64,000 bases of DNA from Lineus longissimus (lineage: Eukaryota; Nemertea; Pilidiophora; Heteronemertea; Lineidae), in the NCBI RefSeq assembly GCF_910592395.1, contig NC_088308.1, positions 9,003,001 to 9,067,000 on the forward strand, written 5' to 3'. The stretch's first letter is position 1. Each line of letters opens with the position of its first letter. The notes under the pieces were generated by a model. It had not been told where the DNA came from. It saw nothing but the letters and a program-made list of their open reading frames with translations, and made no database searches. Positions 1-15,600 of this stretch are shown in pieces. The translations under genes and the position numbers were made by a program.

Positions 1-312
1 TTTGTTCTTATAAAAATAACAAATTATAAACTTTGAATTTGAGAATTTCTGCTAACAAAAATATACAAACTGAATACAAATAACTTCAACGATGCCATTG
101 TGTAAACTAATAGCGTAAACTGACTATTTTTGCGGTTTTTGCAAATAACCTAGATGTGTAAAAAAGGAGAGAAGAAAATTCAAATTCAACCACAAAAACC
201 AAAAAAACGAGTGACATACAGTCCTATACATGCCAAGTTTCATTGCACTTGCATACTTGATAACTGAGTGACGTCTATTTCTAATTAGCCGCGGGATACA
301 GGTGAACATGTG

Positions 313-492
<180 letters not shown>

Positions 493-549
493 TGTGCCCA
501 AATGATAAGAATTACTCTACAGGAACCACAATGTGAGGCGCTCCCTTAC

Positions 550-681
550 CGTATATTGAACCTTGGATGTTCCTTTGAGACTCTTGGCCAATCTGATCTC
601 GCCAGTGGCGGGAATGCTGTAGAACATGGTCGAATCGGTGTTGGGTAGGACACTTGGTACGATGCTGTAGGACAGGCGATC
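550..681 (-). CDS. cadherin exon 76 (A half, last in window)
   Basis: 44 codons, DRLSYSIVPSVLPNTDSTMF, PATGEIRLAKS, ending VQYT. The donor GTAAGGGA shows that the gene continues beyond the left edge. Acceptor ATTCTTAAAG. Confidence 0.9.
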
Positions 682-3600
682 CTTTAAGAATCAAAGACGA
701 AGATAAGCTATGACGGTGATAATGGAAAAGTTTTTTTATTCATATCATTAAGTTCCAAGTGGTGGCGCTAGTGGCCCTGTAGGGACTAATCTGCCCAACC
801 AATTCTGTCTCCCATGCCAGCATCCTAGCGTGGGACCCATATAAGAAACAGAATTAATCTCTTCATTCCATTCAGCAACGAATCTGTCAAAGTTTGCAAA
901 CCAAGAAAGGGAAAGATTTGATAGCTATTATTTTTTCTTTTAGCAGTCAGCTCATTATCTCATGCAGGGGCATAGCCAGCGTTTCGGTCTCTGGGGGAAA
1001 ATTGCACATTTTGAAATGTAGTTCGGATAAAATCATGGTCAAAAACACTACTCTGAGGGAGGGGAAGGCATTTGCCCCCTTCTGCACCCTCGTTAGTTGA
1101 GCCCCTGTCACGGCAAGGTCCAAAGTCACTACAACAATCCTAATATCTTGAATTGCGGTGATTTCATTTCAAGTCTAATACTGACCAAAGAAAAAAATGC
1201 CAGTGTTGACTACCAGTCGGTCGCCTGACCAGAGGGGGTACAAAGTTAATATTGACCGCAGCATTAGAGGTGACACTTTCAGGAGTTCAAATCACTTACC
1301 TCCTTGTCCTGGTCGGTAGCACTAACCGTATTGATACGATTACCGACGGGGAAATCTTCACTGATATCCGAGGTGGTGATTGTTCTCACACAAACTGGCG
1401 GGAACTCGTTCCGAGTGACATACACATGGACGAGCGTTGTAGCAGTCTGACTCCCGATGTTGGTGTAGATACCACGAATTAGAACCTGGAAAATTGACAG
1501 AAATTCATTTGATTAGCATTTTCGTCAAGTCATTTCAAAGCTCTTGTGCTCTGCCACAGGCTAAATATATGCAGAGACATTCTCAATAATGACATTCTAC
1601 TCGCAGGAGACATGCAGGAAGGTCACAGTTCCGACGTCACTTGATGTTGAAGATTGGAATGGTCCTTCACAAACCTCTGCCGACAATGATGCAAAACACA
1701 CTCTGATTGGCTACGCCTTTACAATGTCGGACAATTAAAGATTCGATAACTTTCTGCCGGATTATCTGCGGGATTAAATGAAAGTGACTGCAGCACACCT
1801 CAGGAAGATGTTGCACTTGCAGAGACAAATGTTCTGATGTGAGGATCCCTTGCTTATGCTATAGTTTTAGTTAATAAAGACAACAAATGTAGGCAAGCCC
1901 CAGGTCAGAATGAAGAATTCATTTCCCTGCTGAATCACATGAGAAAATTCTCAAGTGGAAGTGACGAAATAAACAGTAATTTTGGCTACAATCCAAGTCA
2001 CAAGTGACATCCATCCTGCTTCGCGTCAGTGACGTACGCGCGAGTTGCACGCCAATGATGCACCAGTGACGGGCTTATCTCTTGATGTTTCGCGTATATT
2101 ACATGCCACCTACGCGCAACTTACATGCGACATACGTGCTGTGTAGCGCGTCACAGAATGTCAATTATGAATTGGACTGTATATGAGGTCGTAACACGTT
2201 TTCAACTCTTTACACATCTTTAACTCTTTTCAACGCTTTTTCAAATAAGTGTCATCTAACAATTTGTAGCACATTCTTTTAACAAGCTGCAAAGTGCAGA
2301 AAACGTGTCAAGATGTCGTCTGCTAAATCCCGTACAGCCCAAAAATTACCGTCTCTTAAACATTTTACCTTGTAGTATCCGATATCTGATTTGTCCGTCT
2401 TCAGAACCTCATTGACCTGTAACTGTCCTGTGTTTTGCACGACCTTGAAGTATTGGTCTGCAGAGTTCTCACCAATTATGTCGTATTTCAGATTGGGCTG
2501 CAAACAAGAACGAAAAATGCAGAGATTGGGCTCTTCATGTTGGGAATCATGTGAAGGGGACTCACAGCGATTAACAGTTAACCCAGAAATATGGGTGGCC
2601 ATTTTATTCGGCGGGTTTGTGAAATTACAACTTCTGCGTAGGCCTACTTTTAATTCAGCATCTTGAAAACCGATCGATGTACTTGATTGGGAGCAACGTT
2701 TACAAAGACTTCGCGTCACGTCACGTAACAGTAATGTAAAAATGCATGATGACGTGACGACGGCCAACACTTCGTTATGTAAACGTTGTTCCCAATCAAG
2801 CGCATGGATCTATAGTCTGTGTTTCAGAAACACTCGGAGAGGATTCCCCAGATTCTACGCTTTACATTTTCTATTCAGCACAACTTTGTCGGACCGGTGT
2901 TATCATCAAAATACCTCTAGTCCTTAAAGGGTTAAATGCAGAAGAGGAAGAACTTACATTCGTAACCAGTGGAACGTTGACTTGTCTGCCGACTGGCCAG
3001 TTTTCCGACATCGTCACGTTATATTCCTTGGGCAGGGTCAGATTGTATGTATCACGAATTATCCGCACATCCACAGTTACTCTACCAGTCAAAGGTGGCG
3101 TGCCGTTATCGGTAGCGGTCAGAATCAGCTGAAAACAAAAAGAATAGAATAGAATATATTGGTGGCTTTAAAGTGAATTTAAAGTGAAATAGCCGCCCTC
3201 CCGGCAACCACCACTTTCTTTGATGCTACATAATTAATGACGTCATTATTCTGCAATTTGGAATCATCAACATCCGACTCCGGACTTTCAAATTTCCAGG
3301 ATAAAAATTCTCAACTTTTCTTGTATTTCTTCCTTTTCTCCATACGCAACAAACACTTTTTTTTTGTAATATATATTTTTATTTCCCTAGTACTTTTTTT
3401 TTACATTTTTACTTTTTTCGTTTTACATTTTACATTTTTCTTTTTTTTTCTATATTTACATTTCATGCTTTCATGAGAAAAAACCTTTTTGTGGAGGCGG
3501 AGTATGGAAAGGGTAAAAGGATTATTTGTATTCTTTAAAGTCCTTAATTATACATAGGGAAAGTTTTGAAACATAAAAGTGCACTATTGGTGCATGTGCA

Positions 3601-6600
3601 GAGGTGCAGGTGCATGAACCATGTTTGTTTGCTGTTTTTTTAATTGATTGTAAGGGGTTGGCTCTATTTGTTTTTAAACAAATAAAAACGATCATTTTCC
3701 AGGATAAAAATTCTCAACTTTTCTTGTATTTCTTTCTTTTCTCCATACGCAACAAACACTTTTTGAAACTCTTTGCTACTGCACCCGGTATTTACCGGGC
3801 CTGTACACCGCGTACTATTGACCTGCAGTAATCCGTACCGCTAAATCCCCAAGACCGTCCACCAGAGACTATAAGTTTTGAGTTGTTTACACCAATAGAA
3901 AACAAGATTGCAGCACTGCACTGCACTCAATTCAACGAAAACCTCGAAACTTTTCCTAAGCCAAGGTGGGATCCAGGCCGCCCTGTCTATACTGGCTGCG
4001 GGCCAGGAGTACTATACACTGCCGACACCTTGCGGTAGCAAAAGAGTTAACCCTTACAAGCCTGGGTTCCCCAGAGGTACCCACCTCCGTACCCTGGGTT
4101 CCTGGGGTATTGAGAGGGTATTTGAAAAGAATCTAGAATAAAAACTATAAGAGAAAAACCTTCCAAGTAAAGTTTGTGATGTTCCTCTAGCTTTCCTCTA
4201 TCTATTAAAAAAGAGTCCTGAACGAAAGAAGACGCCCCCATTTCTTTAAACGGAAGCGAAAATGCGAGTAGTGGCCACTTTTTTGACGTTTTTACCGAAA
4301 TCGGCTCTTTCCCAGCCCTAGGCACCCTGCTGGGCGGCCGAATGAAAAGATTGTCCTCTTGACTGGCGTCAGCAACATGCTGAGCGATGGGAGAGACATC
4401 CCCTGGTAGGTGGCTGAACTAATACTCGTTCAGTAGCTGATAGCAATGGGCCTAACCGTTCGGTACCAAAACCGGCCGCTCAGGTATATGTGCCTCTTGT
4501 CAGCCGCACAAAAAACCAGCCTCTTGGGTTCTAGGGGTTTAGGGAAAGTATTATTCAATTTATTCACTGACCTTATATAAATCGATTCCTGTGTCTTTGG
4601 GTGAATTCCTTACAAATATCTGTCCAGTGTTAGGGTCTGCCATGAATTGGCTAACGGCAGTTCCATCACCAATCAGACGGTATGTAATATTCTGCTTGGG
4701 CTGAAATGCAGAGAAAAATATGCTTATCAGTAGTCCATTTAATCTCTCACCTGACCACCATGTGTTACTTGGCATCACCTAATTGATCCATAAGCGGAAA
4801 TGGTCTCCCCTAGACACATGTACATAGACAGTCTCTTGAATGCCCCCAGACATTTGAACAAAGACATCTAGAATGCCCCTAGATACACGTAAAGAGACTA
4901 GTCTCTTAAATGCCCTTAGGTGCAATATGTACAGAGACAGTCTCATGCATGGTCGAAAAATAACATTACCAAAATTACCCCCCTTCCCAACACCTGACCC
5001 CCATTAATAAATTTGTGAAGTCAGACTATTAAAAGAATAGACTACGGGACTTTGCGGAAATACCAATGGACCTGTGCTCATGAAACTTTCCCAACGTGTC
5101 AACTTGATAGGGGGTTGATACTGTGCTCTCGTGTTTAAAAAGGTCTAGCAGGCTTGGTCAAATCAATCTATCGTATAGTATGTACACCATATTATCAACA
5201 AGATTGGCATATGATGCATATCTACATTGCATAAGATTTTCAATTTGATTGATTGAAACTTGCAACTTGCATTTTCAACTTGCAACTTGCATTTTCAACT
5301 TGCAACTTGCATTTTCAACTTGCAACTTGCATTTTCAACTTGCAACTTGCATTTTTAACTTGCAACTTGCATTTTTAACTTGCAACTTGCAACTTGCAGA
5401 AAAGAAACCCTCGTCAGAATAGCCTGAACATGATGTCAAACGGTTTTGTCTTTTCAGTTCCTGCCTTGCCCTGAAGATGGTGTGGCGTAGTTCCTTCGGT
5501 AAGTCCACAAGACTCCAATAACAAGCTCAAATTGGGGGGGGGGGGGAGATTGTGGTCACGTAAATATGAAGGTGTTAAATAATCATATCAGAAAATTCCA
5601 AACTACTTACGATGTCTGCATCCGTGGCTGTTACGGTATAAACCAAGTGACCTCGTGGTTCAGTCTCGTTGAGGAGGACTAGGGCGACGGCATTGAAGGT
5701 AGGCGCTGCCTGATTACGTTCAACCTTCATGGTAAGGGTTCCGGTCGCTGACTTGGCTGGAATACCTCGATCTTTGACCAGAATGGTAAGCTGTAACAGA
5801 CAAAGGATGGTGTTCAAATATTGTTCATTTTTAATTTTCACTTTTGGGCGATAGTGCCAGTTGAGACAGTTTTTGTCAGACTTTTTAGATTTACAAGAGT
5901 CTTACGTTCGCTTGATTCAAATGTGATGAATCAGAAATAAGCAGTACAGAGGCGAAAATGTCAAAAGCAATGCACTACGTCAATGTACACAACGTAATCA
6001 TTTGTTTTATACTCAGTGGTACTGAAATGTGGAAAACCTCTTTGGCAAAAAGATTAGATTTGAGAAAAACAAAATCGGTCCAGCAGTATTCGCACAGCAG
6101 CCCAAAAGGACAGTGACTTTTACTTATGAAAAAGACTGTAGGTTACATGAGATGGAGAACTTACCTCATATTTATTATCTGGATCGGCCACCAGACTGTT
6201 GCTTGTTTTCAGTGAAATTTGGGCATTTTTACTGATTCCTGGTGGAGTGAGACTGAACAATGCTTTGCCTTTGGCGTCACCGAGCAATTCAAAGGAGAAC
6301 TTATTGAATGGATCCTGAAAATAAATGCGAATTGACGCATCAGTACGGTCTACGATGAATGATGACGGATACCTGGTCATTTCATGCCATTACCGCTTTG
6401 GGCCACTACCTTCACTTTCTAGTCCCTGTTGATTTGGCCCATGCCGTTCGTGTCACTTGAATACCAATTTGCCTCACTAGTGGTCAAGTCCTGTTTGAGC
6501 AATACAGACGGTAAGAAGACGACAAAGTCTTAGGAATCGATTTCTCGTCAATCCTGTTTCTGTCGGTTGTGATTGGATGAGGTGTACAAGTGCATCATTA

Positions 6601-9600
6601 GGAGGGGGTGTACAAGAAACGCATTGATAGTAGCATTAAAAAAAAGAACTTGAAATGTCAATCTAACTTTTAGTAAAGGTCTACCTGGGAACGAGATTCT
6701 GTGAGAGACCCTCTAATGCCATTATTTGTCCAACATTCGAAAATAGGTCCAATATTTTCAACATTTCCAATATTTGCGTCCATCATTCCCATATCATATT
6801 GATGTTGGTTAGTGACTTGATACAGAATGTTTGTAGCTGATCTTAATGTTTGAATGGCGCTTTTGAAAAAGGTTTTTAGAATCGAGGTCAACAGAGGTTA
6901 GTTTTGGTGCCAATGATGTCATCAATGCCTGATTTGCACTAATATTCAATAGCATTCCGCGACGTTACTATTTATAGCTCACAAGGTCATTTGAATAAGA
7001 TATAGATGACGTTTTTGTCACGTGACAGTCGGACATCGACACTTATTTCTACGCATTTGAGCTTATTTCAAAGTCAATTATCTTTGACCCTGCATTGTTT
7101 TTAGCATGAATGATACCATAGAGTCAGAGAGAGAAATATTCAGAACAATTATGTAGTATTTCCAACACTCGGACATGTGCCAGATTGAATCTAACTGCCT
7201 TAGTTAGAAAGCCTGAATCCATTACGAAACCGCATGTTTGTCCAACATTGCCTGTAATTCAGCGATGGGGAAATAGAGGGCAGCAGCTGCAGTGACCTCC
7301 TCATCGCGGTATGCTATTCTTGGATTCGTGACAAAATTGTGACTGGATGTACATACCACCGTGTCTTTGTCGTCTCCAATGACAGTAAACACAGTCCCCG
7401 CTGGTGAATTCTTGTTGACCGTGATTGTTTGTGGCAAATTCATGGTCGGGGCGTGGTCATTTCGTTTCACTGTGATGATCACGTTGGCAACATTGCTACC
7501 ATTCCTTGAGGGGTTTCCACCATCGTAAGCTTGCACCGTGGCCTGGAGAAATGTTAACATTAGTAAAAGAAATGTGTACACCAATTTGCATTTTAAGTGA
7601 AGTCCTGATGTGCATACCGCAATGCATTGTGTGACATCTGTGACCGGTTCTTGTAAAACCAGTCGCATGTCGCACATAAGATGAGCCTAGATGACACCAG
7701 GATATACAGAAGAAATTGATGTCATCAAATTTCACAAAAGGCAGACAATAGTGAAATGAACAAACAGTCCGTCTCAACCTGCCAAGCTCAGAGCGACATG
7801 CGACTGGTTTTGCTGGAACGGGTCACATCTTTGCATTCAAGGAGCGTCTACCATGGTCCATGGTCCACAGTAAAATGTTTGACCCTCAAACTGCTGAGTG
7901 ATCTTGATATTTTTGTGGACTAACGTCAGCGCCAAATGATGCTCACCCAAATCGGAATCATTTGTTTTGGCTAATGAAAAGTAAACTGGTAGTTGACCAC
8001 GGGAATTTTTTGATAATCGACAAATTGGACAGACGTTGATATTTCTATGAGTCTTGAGTATTCGAGTTACACGTAATGAACCGGTCTTAGATCTGAGTCT
8101 AGGGTATTCGAGTTACACGTAATGAACCGGTCTAAGATCTGTGAGTCTGGGGTATTCGAGTTACATGTAATGAACCGGTCTTAGATCTGTGAGTCTAAAG
8201 TATTCGAGTTACACGTAATGAACCGGTCTTAGATCTGTGAGTCTAGAGTATTGGTGTCTACAGTATGTCGGTGGCAATGATGCAGATGACATTGATGATG
8301 GGGATAATGATGAGGTCATTGATGATGACATTCATAACGTTTGCTAAACACTCACATCGAGGCGATTTGGAGTTCCGGGGACATTTAGTGGGGATTTTAA
8401 GGAAATTTCTCCGGTTGTTGCACTGATTTGGAGGAATTTTGCTGTATTTGCACTTGTATTCAACAGGCGGTAGAAGACAGTGTTGAACGGTGGCTACAAA
8501 AGGAAAAAAGATATATTAAACACACATGTTGTTTACATTGATTCTTATGAACAGCTGATCACTGGCTACACCGATAATGGGCAAATATTTTCGCCCCTCT
8601 TGTATTTTTGCAATGAGACATCTTTCTTTACATTGCAGCGATTATTGCCGCAGCAATAAAAATCACTTGTTTCCGGGCCATTTTAGTGGTTGAGACAAAA
8701 CATCTATGGTCCCTTCATAAATGTTTGGGGCTCTGGAGGGCAAACTACTGGTCGAAAATTGGTTTTTATTGATCCTTGCCTCAAAACTAAAAATTATTTA
8801 GGTGTTCAGCAATCTCAAGGCAGAAATAAAAAAATTTCTTCAGCGAAGTAATTCAGCGATGGGGAAATAGAGGGCAGCAGCTGCAGTGACGTCATCTTCG
8901 CGGAATGCTATTACAATGATTTCACTTTCCTCATATACATGACCTTGACAACGTGACGTCATGTACAACATTAGATATCAACACAGCGCTACGCATTATG
9001 ATGTCAAAACGTCAAGCATGCGCCGTCCTCCTGGTTGGAAAAACATCTTTTTGCAAGCCGTTTAAATACCAGTACAGTATTAAACATTGGGATCAAAATT
9101 CAACAAGATCGGCTTGATGGAACTTTCTGACAATTTCATGGAGTAAAGAATTAGGGCAGCTCTATCATTGCGCAAGATCAAGTGAAGTCTGGACAATCCA
9201 GGGTAAATATTATATGCAAGTTTAAAAAACACATTCTTCCAACCAGCCGGTGTGCAGGGCCAGAGTAGCTAGACAATGTTCCTAGAGATTGCATCGTGAA
9301 ACTCATGTATACAACACATTTTCTGAAATTGTTACTGAATATCATTACTCACCGAAGCATCAGCATCATCTGCTGAAACTTTTATAATTTGCTGGCCAAG
9401 AGTTTGTATCTCAAGCACATCCTTCATGTAGATTGGGTTCAGAAATTGGGGAGCTTGCAGATTCAGGGATACTCTCACTGTCACGTAACAACTATTCCAC
9501 TTGGTCCAGGTTCCACCACCTCCATCAGAAACTTGAACTTGGACCTGTAAAACACAATTTTGATTTCAACTGAATATCTCTTCAAAAAGATACTAAAAAA

Positions 9601-12600
9601 TAACGCAACCGGCTACTCTCATCATACAGTCCACATCACAACTGACATCCTTCCTGCTTTGCGTCAGTTACACGCAACGTACGCTCGAGGTGAGTGTCAA
9701 TGACGCACCAGTGACGCGATTATCTCTCTGTTTTGTTTGTACATGTATTACGCACAACCTACACGCGACTTACGGGCTAGGCAGCGCGTCAGTGGAGCTT
9801 CACTGTTGCACTAATGATGCAAATTTAGGGATGTCAATTAAGATTTGGACTGTACTTTAGTCCACATAAAATTCAGAGAGTTGGGGCAATTTCACTCTCC
9901 CCCACTCTGGCCAGTTTCATCCCAGCTTTACGCTGTACAGTACCGGTACCAATATTTTCCCATTTATTGGCCTCGATGGCTTAAACCTGACAAATTTAAT
10001 GGGGGAGATCCACCGAACAGGTCAGGAATAACAACTTATCTTGAAATAAAAAACCAGTATGGGAACGATGCGGGAACCCGGAGGGAACTAGACCGGTAGC
10101 CAGTGGCTCACACCAATTGACTTGTCCGTCATTGATACTTTACCTTGTATTCAGTAACTTTACTTGATGCTATGGCCTGAACCAGCTTGATTTCACCAGA
10201 TTTCTCGGCCCTGAAGTAGTTTGCTGCACCTTCGATGCCAATGACTCGAAACTGGACTGTGGATGGGTCAAATGGAGACTGGAAAGACATCACGATAAAA
10301 AGTGTTACAAAAACCGATGACGGGGAGCTCATTTTAAGCCTACCCCTTGTCAATTGTTAAATTTTCCAAATCTTTATAAAATTCATGTTTTATTGTTTTG
10401 AGGATAATGAAATACCCTTTCGTTTTCCAAATAAAAAATCAATTTTTGTGATGTTTTTTTCGTGGATCATATTTATTCGCAAAGCTGGTGTGCTCTGGCT
10501 TCCTCTCCTTAATACAGCGGAACCTCCCTTTAGTGGACACTTCTCTATTAAGGACACCCTCCCTGTTAAAGACACAACTTGTGGTCCCAAATTGGTTGTT
10601 TCGATACAATTTGACGTCTTTAATCAGGACAGCTCTTCATTATAGGTCAGAACTTGTCAGTCCAAAGGGTGTCCATGATGGAGAGGTTCTACTGCACTAG
10701 CAGTTAACCTTTAATCTTAATTTAGAACAAAGCCATTGCACTCCAAAAAAGCTGCTACATTCAATTTGACCTCTTTAATCAGGACAGCTCTTCATTATAG
10801 GTCAGAACTTGTCAGTCCAAAGGGTGTTCATGATGGAGAGATTCTACTGCACTAGCAGTTAACCTTTAATCTTAATTTAGAACGAGGTCATTGCACTCCA
10901 AAATGGCTGCTACTCACCCTCCGATCTGGGTCGAAGAAGTCTAGCTTGGTAACTAAAGCATCCTTTTGGGCGTTGACTGGCACATCCACAATAGGATTGG
11001 TGGTGTTGCAAGTGGGCAATGTGTTTCGGAAGATGATCAACGTCATGGTCAGGTTTTGGACTGTCTGTAAACTGGGCGTGCCAAGATCGTAGGCATTCAC
11101 TTTAAACTGAAATATCAACAATTGATATTAGTACAGGCGAAATTTGTATTTTATTCGAGGGGTGGAAAGTTGGTGCCATCTCGATTCCCATTAAGCAATT
11201 TCAACCGAAACCCAACGAAATTCACCAATTGCCCCGACTAAAAAGAGTGGATCCTAAATGCTGACAGTAATTTTTCTGGTCATCTTCATCATCATCGTTA
11301 TTCAATTTATGACCGCCCTCCAGGCCTTTATCACTTCTACTTCAACACGCAAGGTGGAATCCAGCGCTCCTTTTTATCGCATGCAAAGACTTCATCGAGT
11401 TTTTGAAAAAACCTGTCTCAAAGCTACACGCGAGAAAATTGGATGTTTTGTGTTGCAAGTATGCCAATCTAGTCATGAGGTACTGTGTAAATGCTATTAA
11501 GCAGGTTTGGGGGTCCGCTTCACACAGGCCTATTACACATAAGATTGGCCTTTTGTACAGGGCCCTCTCAACCAGCTTTGTAGCGTTGACACAGTATTTT
11601 TCCATATCGCATGTTTGTATCACACAGATGTTCGCGCATGCATTCTGTGACGTAAGACCGCTCACTGATGTCATGGTCATGCTTTGACGGGCAGGATCGA
11701 CGTCAAGGCCCAGAGTTTTTCTTACAATACTCGTTACTAACACTATGTGATAAACAATGAACAACATGTTTTTAAATGTGAAAAGACTATACACTTGTGG
11801 TCGTCTGGTTCTGAGAAAAAATCAAAACTTGTCAAGTTTACTCATTTTATTTTCTGAAATTGCCCCAAATTTGTTGTGGCTTTGGAGTTGACAAAAAGAA
11901 TCCTATCTACAGTCCTAATCACAATTGACATCCGTCCAGCTTCGCGTCAGTGATGTGCAATGCACGAGTGATGCACTTATCTCTCTATGTTTCGCATAAA
12001 TTACGCGTGACATACACACAACATATGCGCGACCTACGAATGACCTATGCGCTGGGTAGTGCGTCAATGACGCGAATTTAGGGATGAGAATTGTGATTTG
12101 GACTGTATGTTTAAGATACAAAAAACCAGATAAGAGACTCACCGGAATTTGATTTTTAGTAATGGCGTATGGAAACAGGGTGGTCCTGAACCTGAAGTTT
12201 GGTACACCGTTTAGAATGACTCCCACGGGGTCGACAGTGATGAGGTCTTTATTTAGAGAGTCAAAAGCTATTCTGTATCGAATTACATTACTTGGATTCT
12301 GAAAAAAAGAGAAATCATGTATGTAGTTCGAAAAGACATCATACACTGAGATCAGAATTAAAGGCATTCATTTTTTCAGTAAGATATAACGACTGATTTT
12401 GAAAACCTGGTCATTTTTTCCAACAATCTGATTGGCTCTACACTAGAGTTTTGCTTCTGAAATAGCACCATTTCCCAAGAAAACCAGAACGTGAACACTG
12501 CTGCTAGAGGGAGCACCAGAATGGGAAGATCAGAATGAGTTTACAATCCCCAATCACCACCCAAAAAAGAGCATCAAATGACAAAATTGGAGCGATTGTT

Positions 12601-15600
12601 CAATGGATTTATCGTCGAATGCAATCAAACTACGTGATTTGCGATCGGGGATTGTAATTTTAACCGGGAGATCATCCATGGGTTGATCTAGAGGAAAGCT
12701 TACAACAGAGAAAAAGGCACAATAGGTAGTGTAATATACATGTACTATTACACAAGAATGTATAGAAGACATACATGTAGAAGCCATCAAATATGATGTT
12801 GATCCAAAATAAGCAAAATGAATGGTAGCCCTACACATGCAAGTTGTCAGATACATAAAGTGAATACATACATGCTTGTCGTCATCCATAGCTCCTTTGG
12901 TGTTATAGATTAAGTCAGTTGAGAGTTCTGTGGTCTCGATGCCTCTCCTCCATCCTTCCGCTTGGCCTTGCAACCAGTATGGTCTCAGGTGGTTCCGGTC
13001 GACCGTCACGTGGAGAGTCAGCTCGGAATTTCTGCCAGGATTTGGACAATTACTCGCGGTGTTTTTCGCCTGGACCAAAATCTGAAAGACAAATTCTAAG
13101 CATATCAGTTCCTCTTCTTCTTCAGCGTTCGCTCTGGATTTGGATTTCTACAGGATGAGCGTTTCAGCATGCCACTATGGTTAGGCACCAATTGGGTTTA
13201 TTGGTCTAGTGACTCCGACTTTGGCCAAAGGTTGAGTCCACGTGAGCTGCTCATGTTTCTCACTTGGTGGGGTCTCTTGCCTGCCCTGGCATAGACACCA
13301 GATACAAGGAACCTTGGTGTCACGTCGCATTAGAAGGACTGGGAAGAGCCAGGAATTTTAGTTCCTTGAAAGCCACGCCTGTTCATCCAGAAATACAATC
13401 CTGGCTTTTCCCCTTGATCGAACCCGGGCTCCATTGCGTGGTAGCCTGCAGTGTTAACCACTAGGCTATGAGGCTCCTTGTAAACACATCTGTCTTCTTC
13501 ATCTAAGGTGTTTGCTGAGCAAATGGAGGAGGCATTCTCAAGGGTGTGTTTGTCCTACGAGAGGGCGGAGTGATCATTTTTGTGTTGCAAGTACGGTTGG
13601 GTGCCGATTGGAGTTATTGGCCTCGTGACTCTTCCCGGGCGAGGGGAAGAGACAATCGCTAGCAGCTAGGGAGGTAAAAATAGGCTCCAACAACGAGAAC
13701 AAGATATTCTCCTTGTGCTTGACGCCATCAGTTTCGTGGGGTTTTTCCATTCCAAGGCATCAAGACAGACAGGAAAACAACTTGCGGGTCTCCAAGTCGT
13801 AAGTGCTTTCCGAAAATATCTTCACTTCTGAGAATGTGCGAAGCGACTTCTGAGATCGACTGTGTAATATTACCTCGTTCCCATCCTCTTGAGTGAAGGC
13901 CGTTGTCCACCTGGATGAGGTCTTTTGCTTTTCTGTCACCTAGGTAACGCGGTGTTTAGTGGCATTCAAAGGATAAGGCAATTAAAGTAAAGCATGGGAC
14001 TCAGGGTTGCAAATGGGCAATGGCACAGCCAGATATTGAACACACAACCCTCTGACCATCAGGCGGAGACCTTCGCCACTAGACCAAGTTATATTATAAT
14101 AAGAAGTACTCACAGTATAGGCGAGGTCCGACTGACCAGCAATAGACGTCCTCGTACTAATCTCGCCAGTGTTGCTGTTCACTGAAAACAGCTGCGCAGC
14201 TTTATCAAGTCCAAGCATGGTGTATTGAATGGCATTAAATGATGCCTGAAATATATAGAGGATATTTACAGTCCCGCTCACAACTGATATCCCTTAATGC
14301 ACGCATGTTACGCATAAGTTACACAACCCATGCACTACCGAGCGCCATGTTACACAAATGACCCGTGTAACCTGCGTAACCCGTCAGGTTATCTCATCTA
14401 GATATTGTTTACCAAATTTCGTCGAGGCTCACTTCTTAAAAATCATTCACCGCAATTTCATTTCCATATTTCACACAAAAACCGCATATCAATGGAATTG
14501 CCAGTGCCTAATGTTTGCAGTAGTTCTTCACTTGTGAACATAAGGGCAGTAAACAGCGAAGAAAATCACCATCGAAAATCGAAATTGTCGAAAAAAGTTT
14601 ACTAAAATTGCCTCATGGGTGACTTGATGTCATCCGCAGTGCTTTGACGTGCATTTCTACCCAGTGGTACACCTGTTTCATGAGCTACAACTTGAGAATT
14701 TTCTCGCATTAGGCGTATACCCATTTGTGAATCGTGAGATCAAAGAGGGCTCATATTTGACCCAAATTCTGTGAAAAAAATGTTTGTAGAGTACACCCGA
14801 TTACAAATAACCTATTAACTGACGTGATTACAACATAGTCATTGCTTTCACTGAGCTGTATAAATGGTCCTACCCAAGATTATGTCATATAATCTAGATT
14901 GACCAACTTTGTGTATGTAGCACGTAATAATATACGAATGTAAAAAAAACCCCAGTAATTTTAGCCCCACATAGATTTTGAGTCTGATGGAATTTTTTTT
15001 ATTCCCGCCCCACATAGGTTGGAGATTGAAGATAAAATACATTTAAAAAAAATTCTGCCCCACCCAAATAGGTTTTGGATCTGAAGTTTTGTAATCCAAC
15101 TTATTAAAAAAGTGTGGCCTTAGCACAGGTGTTGATTTCTTCTGACTCACCTGGTCGTTATCTGTTGCATTGTAAACACCGATGCTCCCTTGGTACGTGT
15201 CATTGAGTTGCTTATATTGTACCCTTGGAGTAAATGTCGGGCAGTTCTTGTTATGGTAGACATTGATGGTCACTGTCGCTGACACAGTGGCTGTGCGTGG
15301 TGTCGGGGCGCGATCGGTCAATTTGATGGTGGCCTAAAAACGAGCTCTTTATAAGTTGCGGAAAGTTATGATTGGCGAGTCCTGCTGCGGCACTTGAATT
15401 TCACATAAGCCAAGTTATGCTGCAGACCAACGCCAGACTTAAAGGATAAGGGATCATATCCAAATTATACGCTAATATTCGCTAAGCGAATAGCAATGAA
15501 AAGTCATTTTGCTGCTTTTTCAAGCCAACAATTTTCGTCTATGGTCAATAATTTGCAGATGATCCCATAAATCGCAATTAAATTGAGCATTAATACCTCG

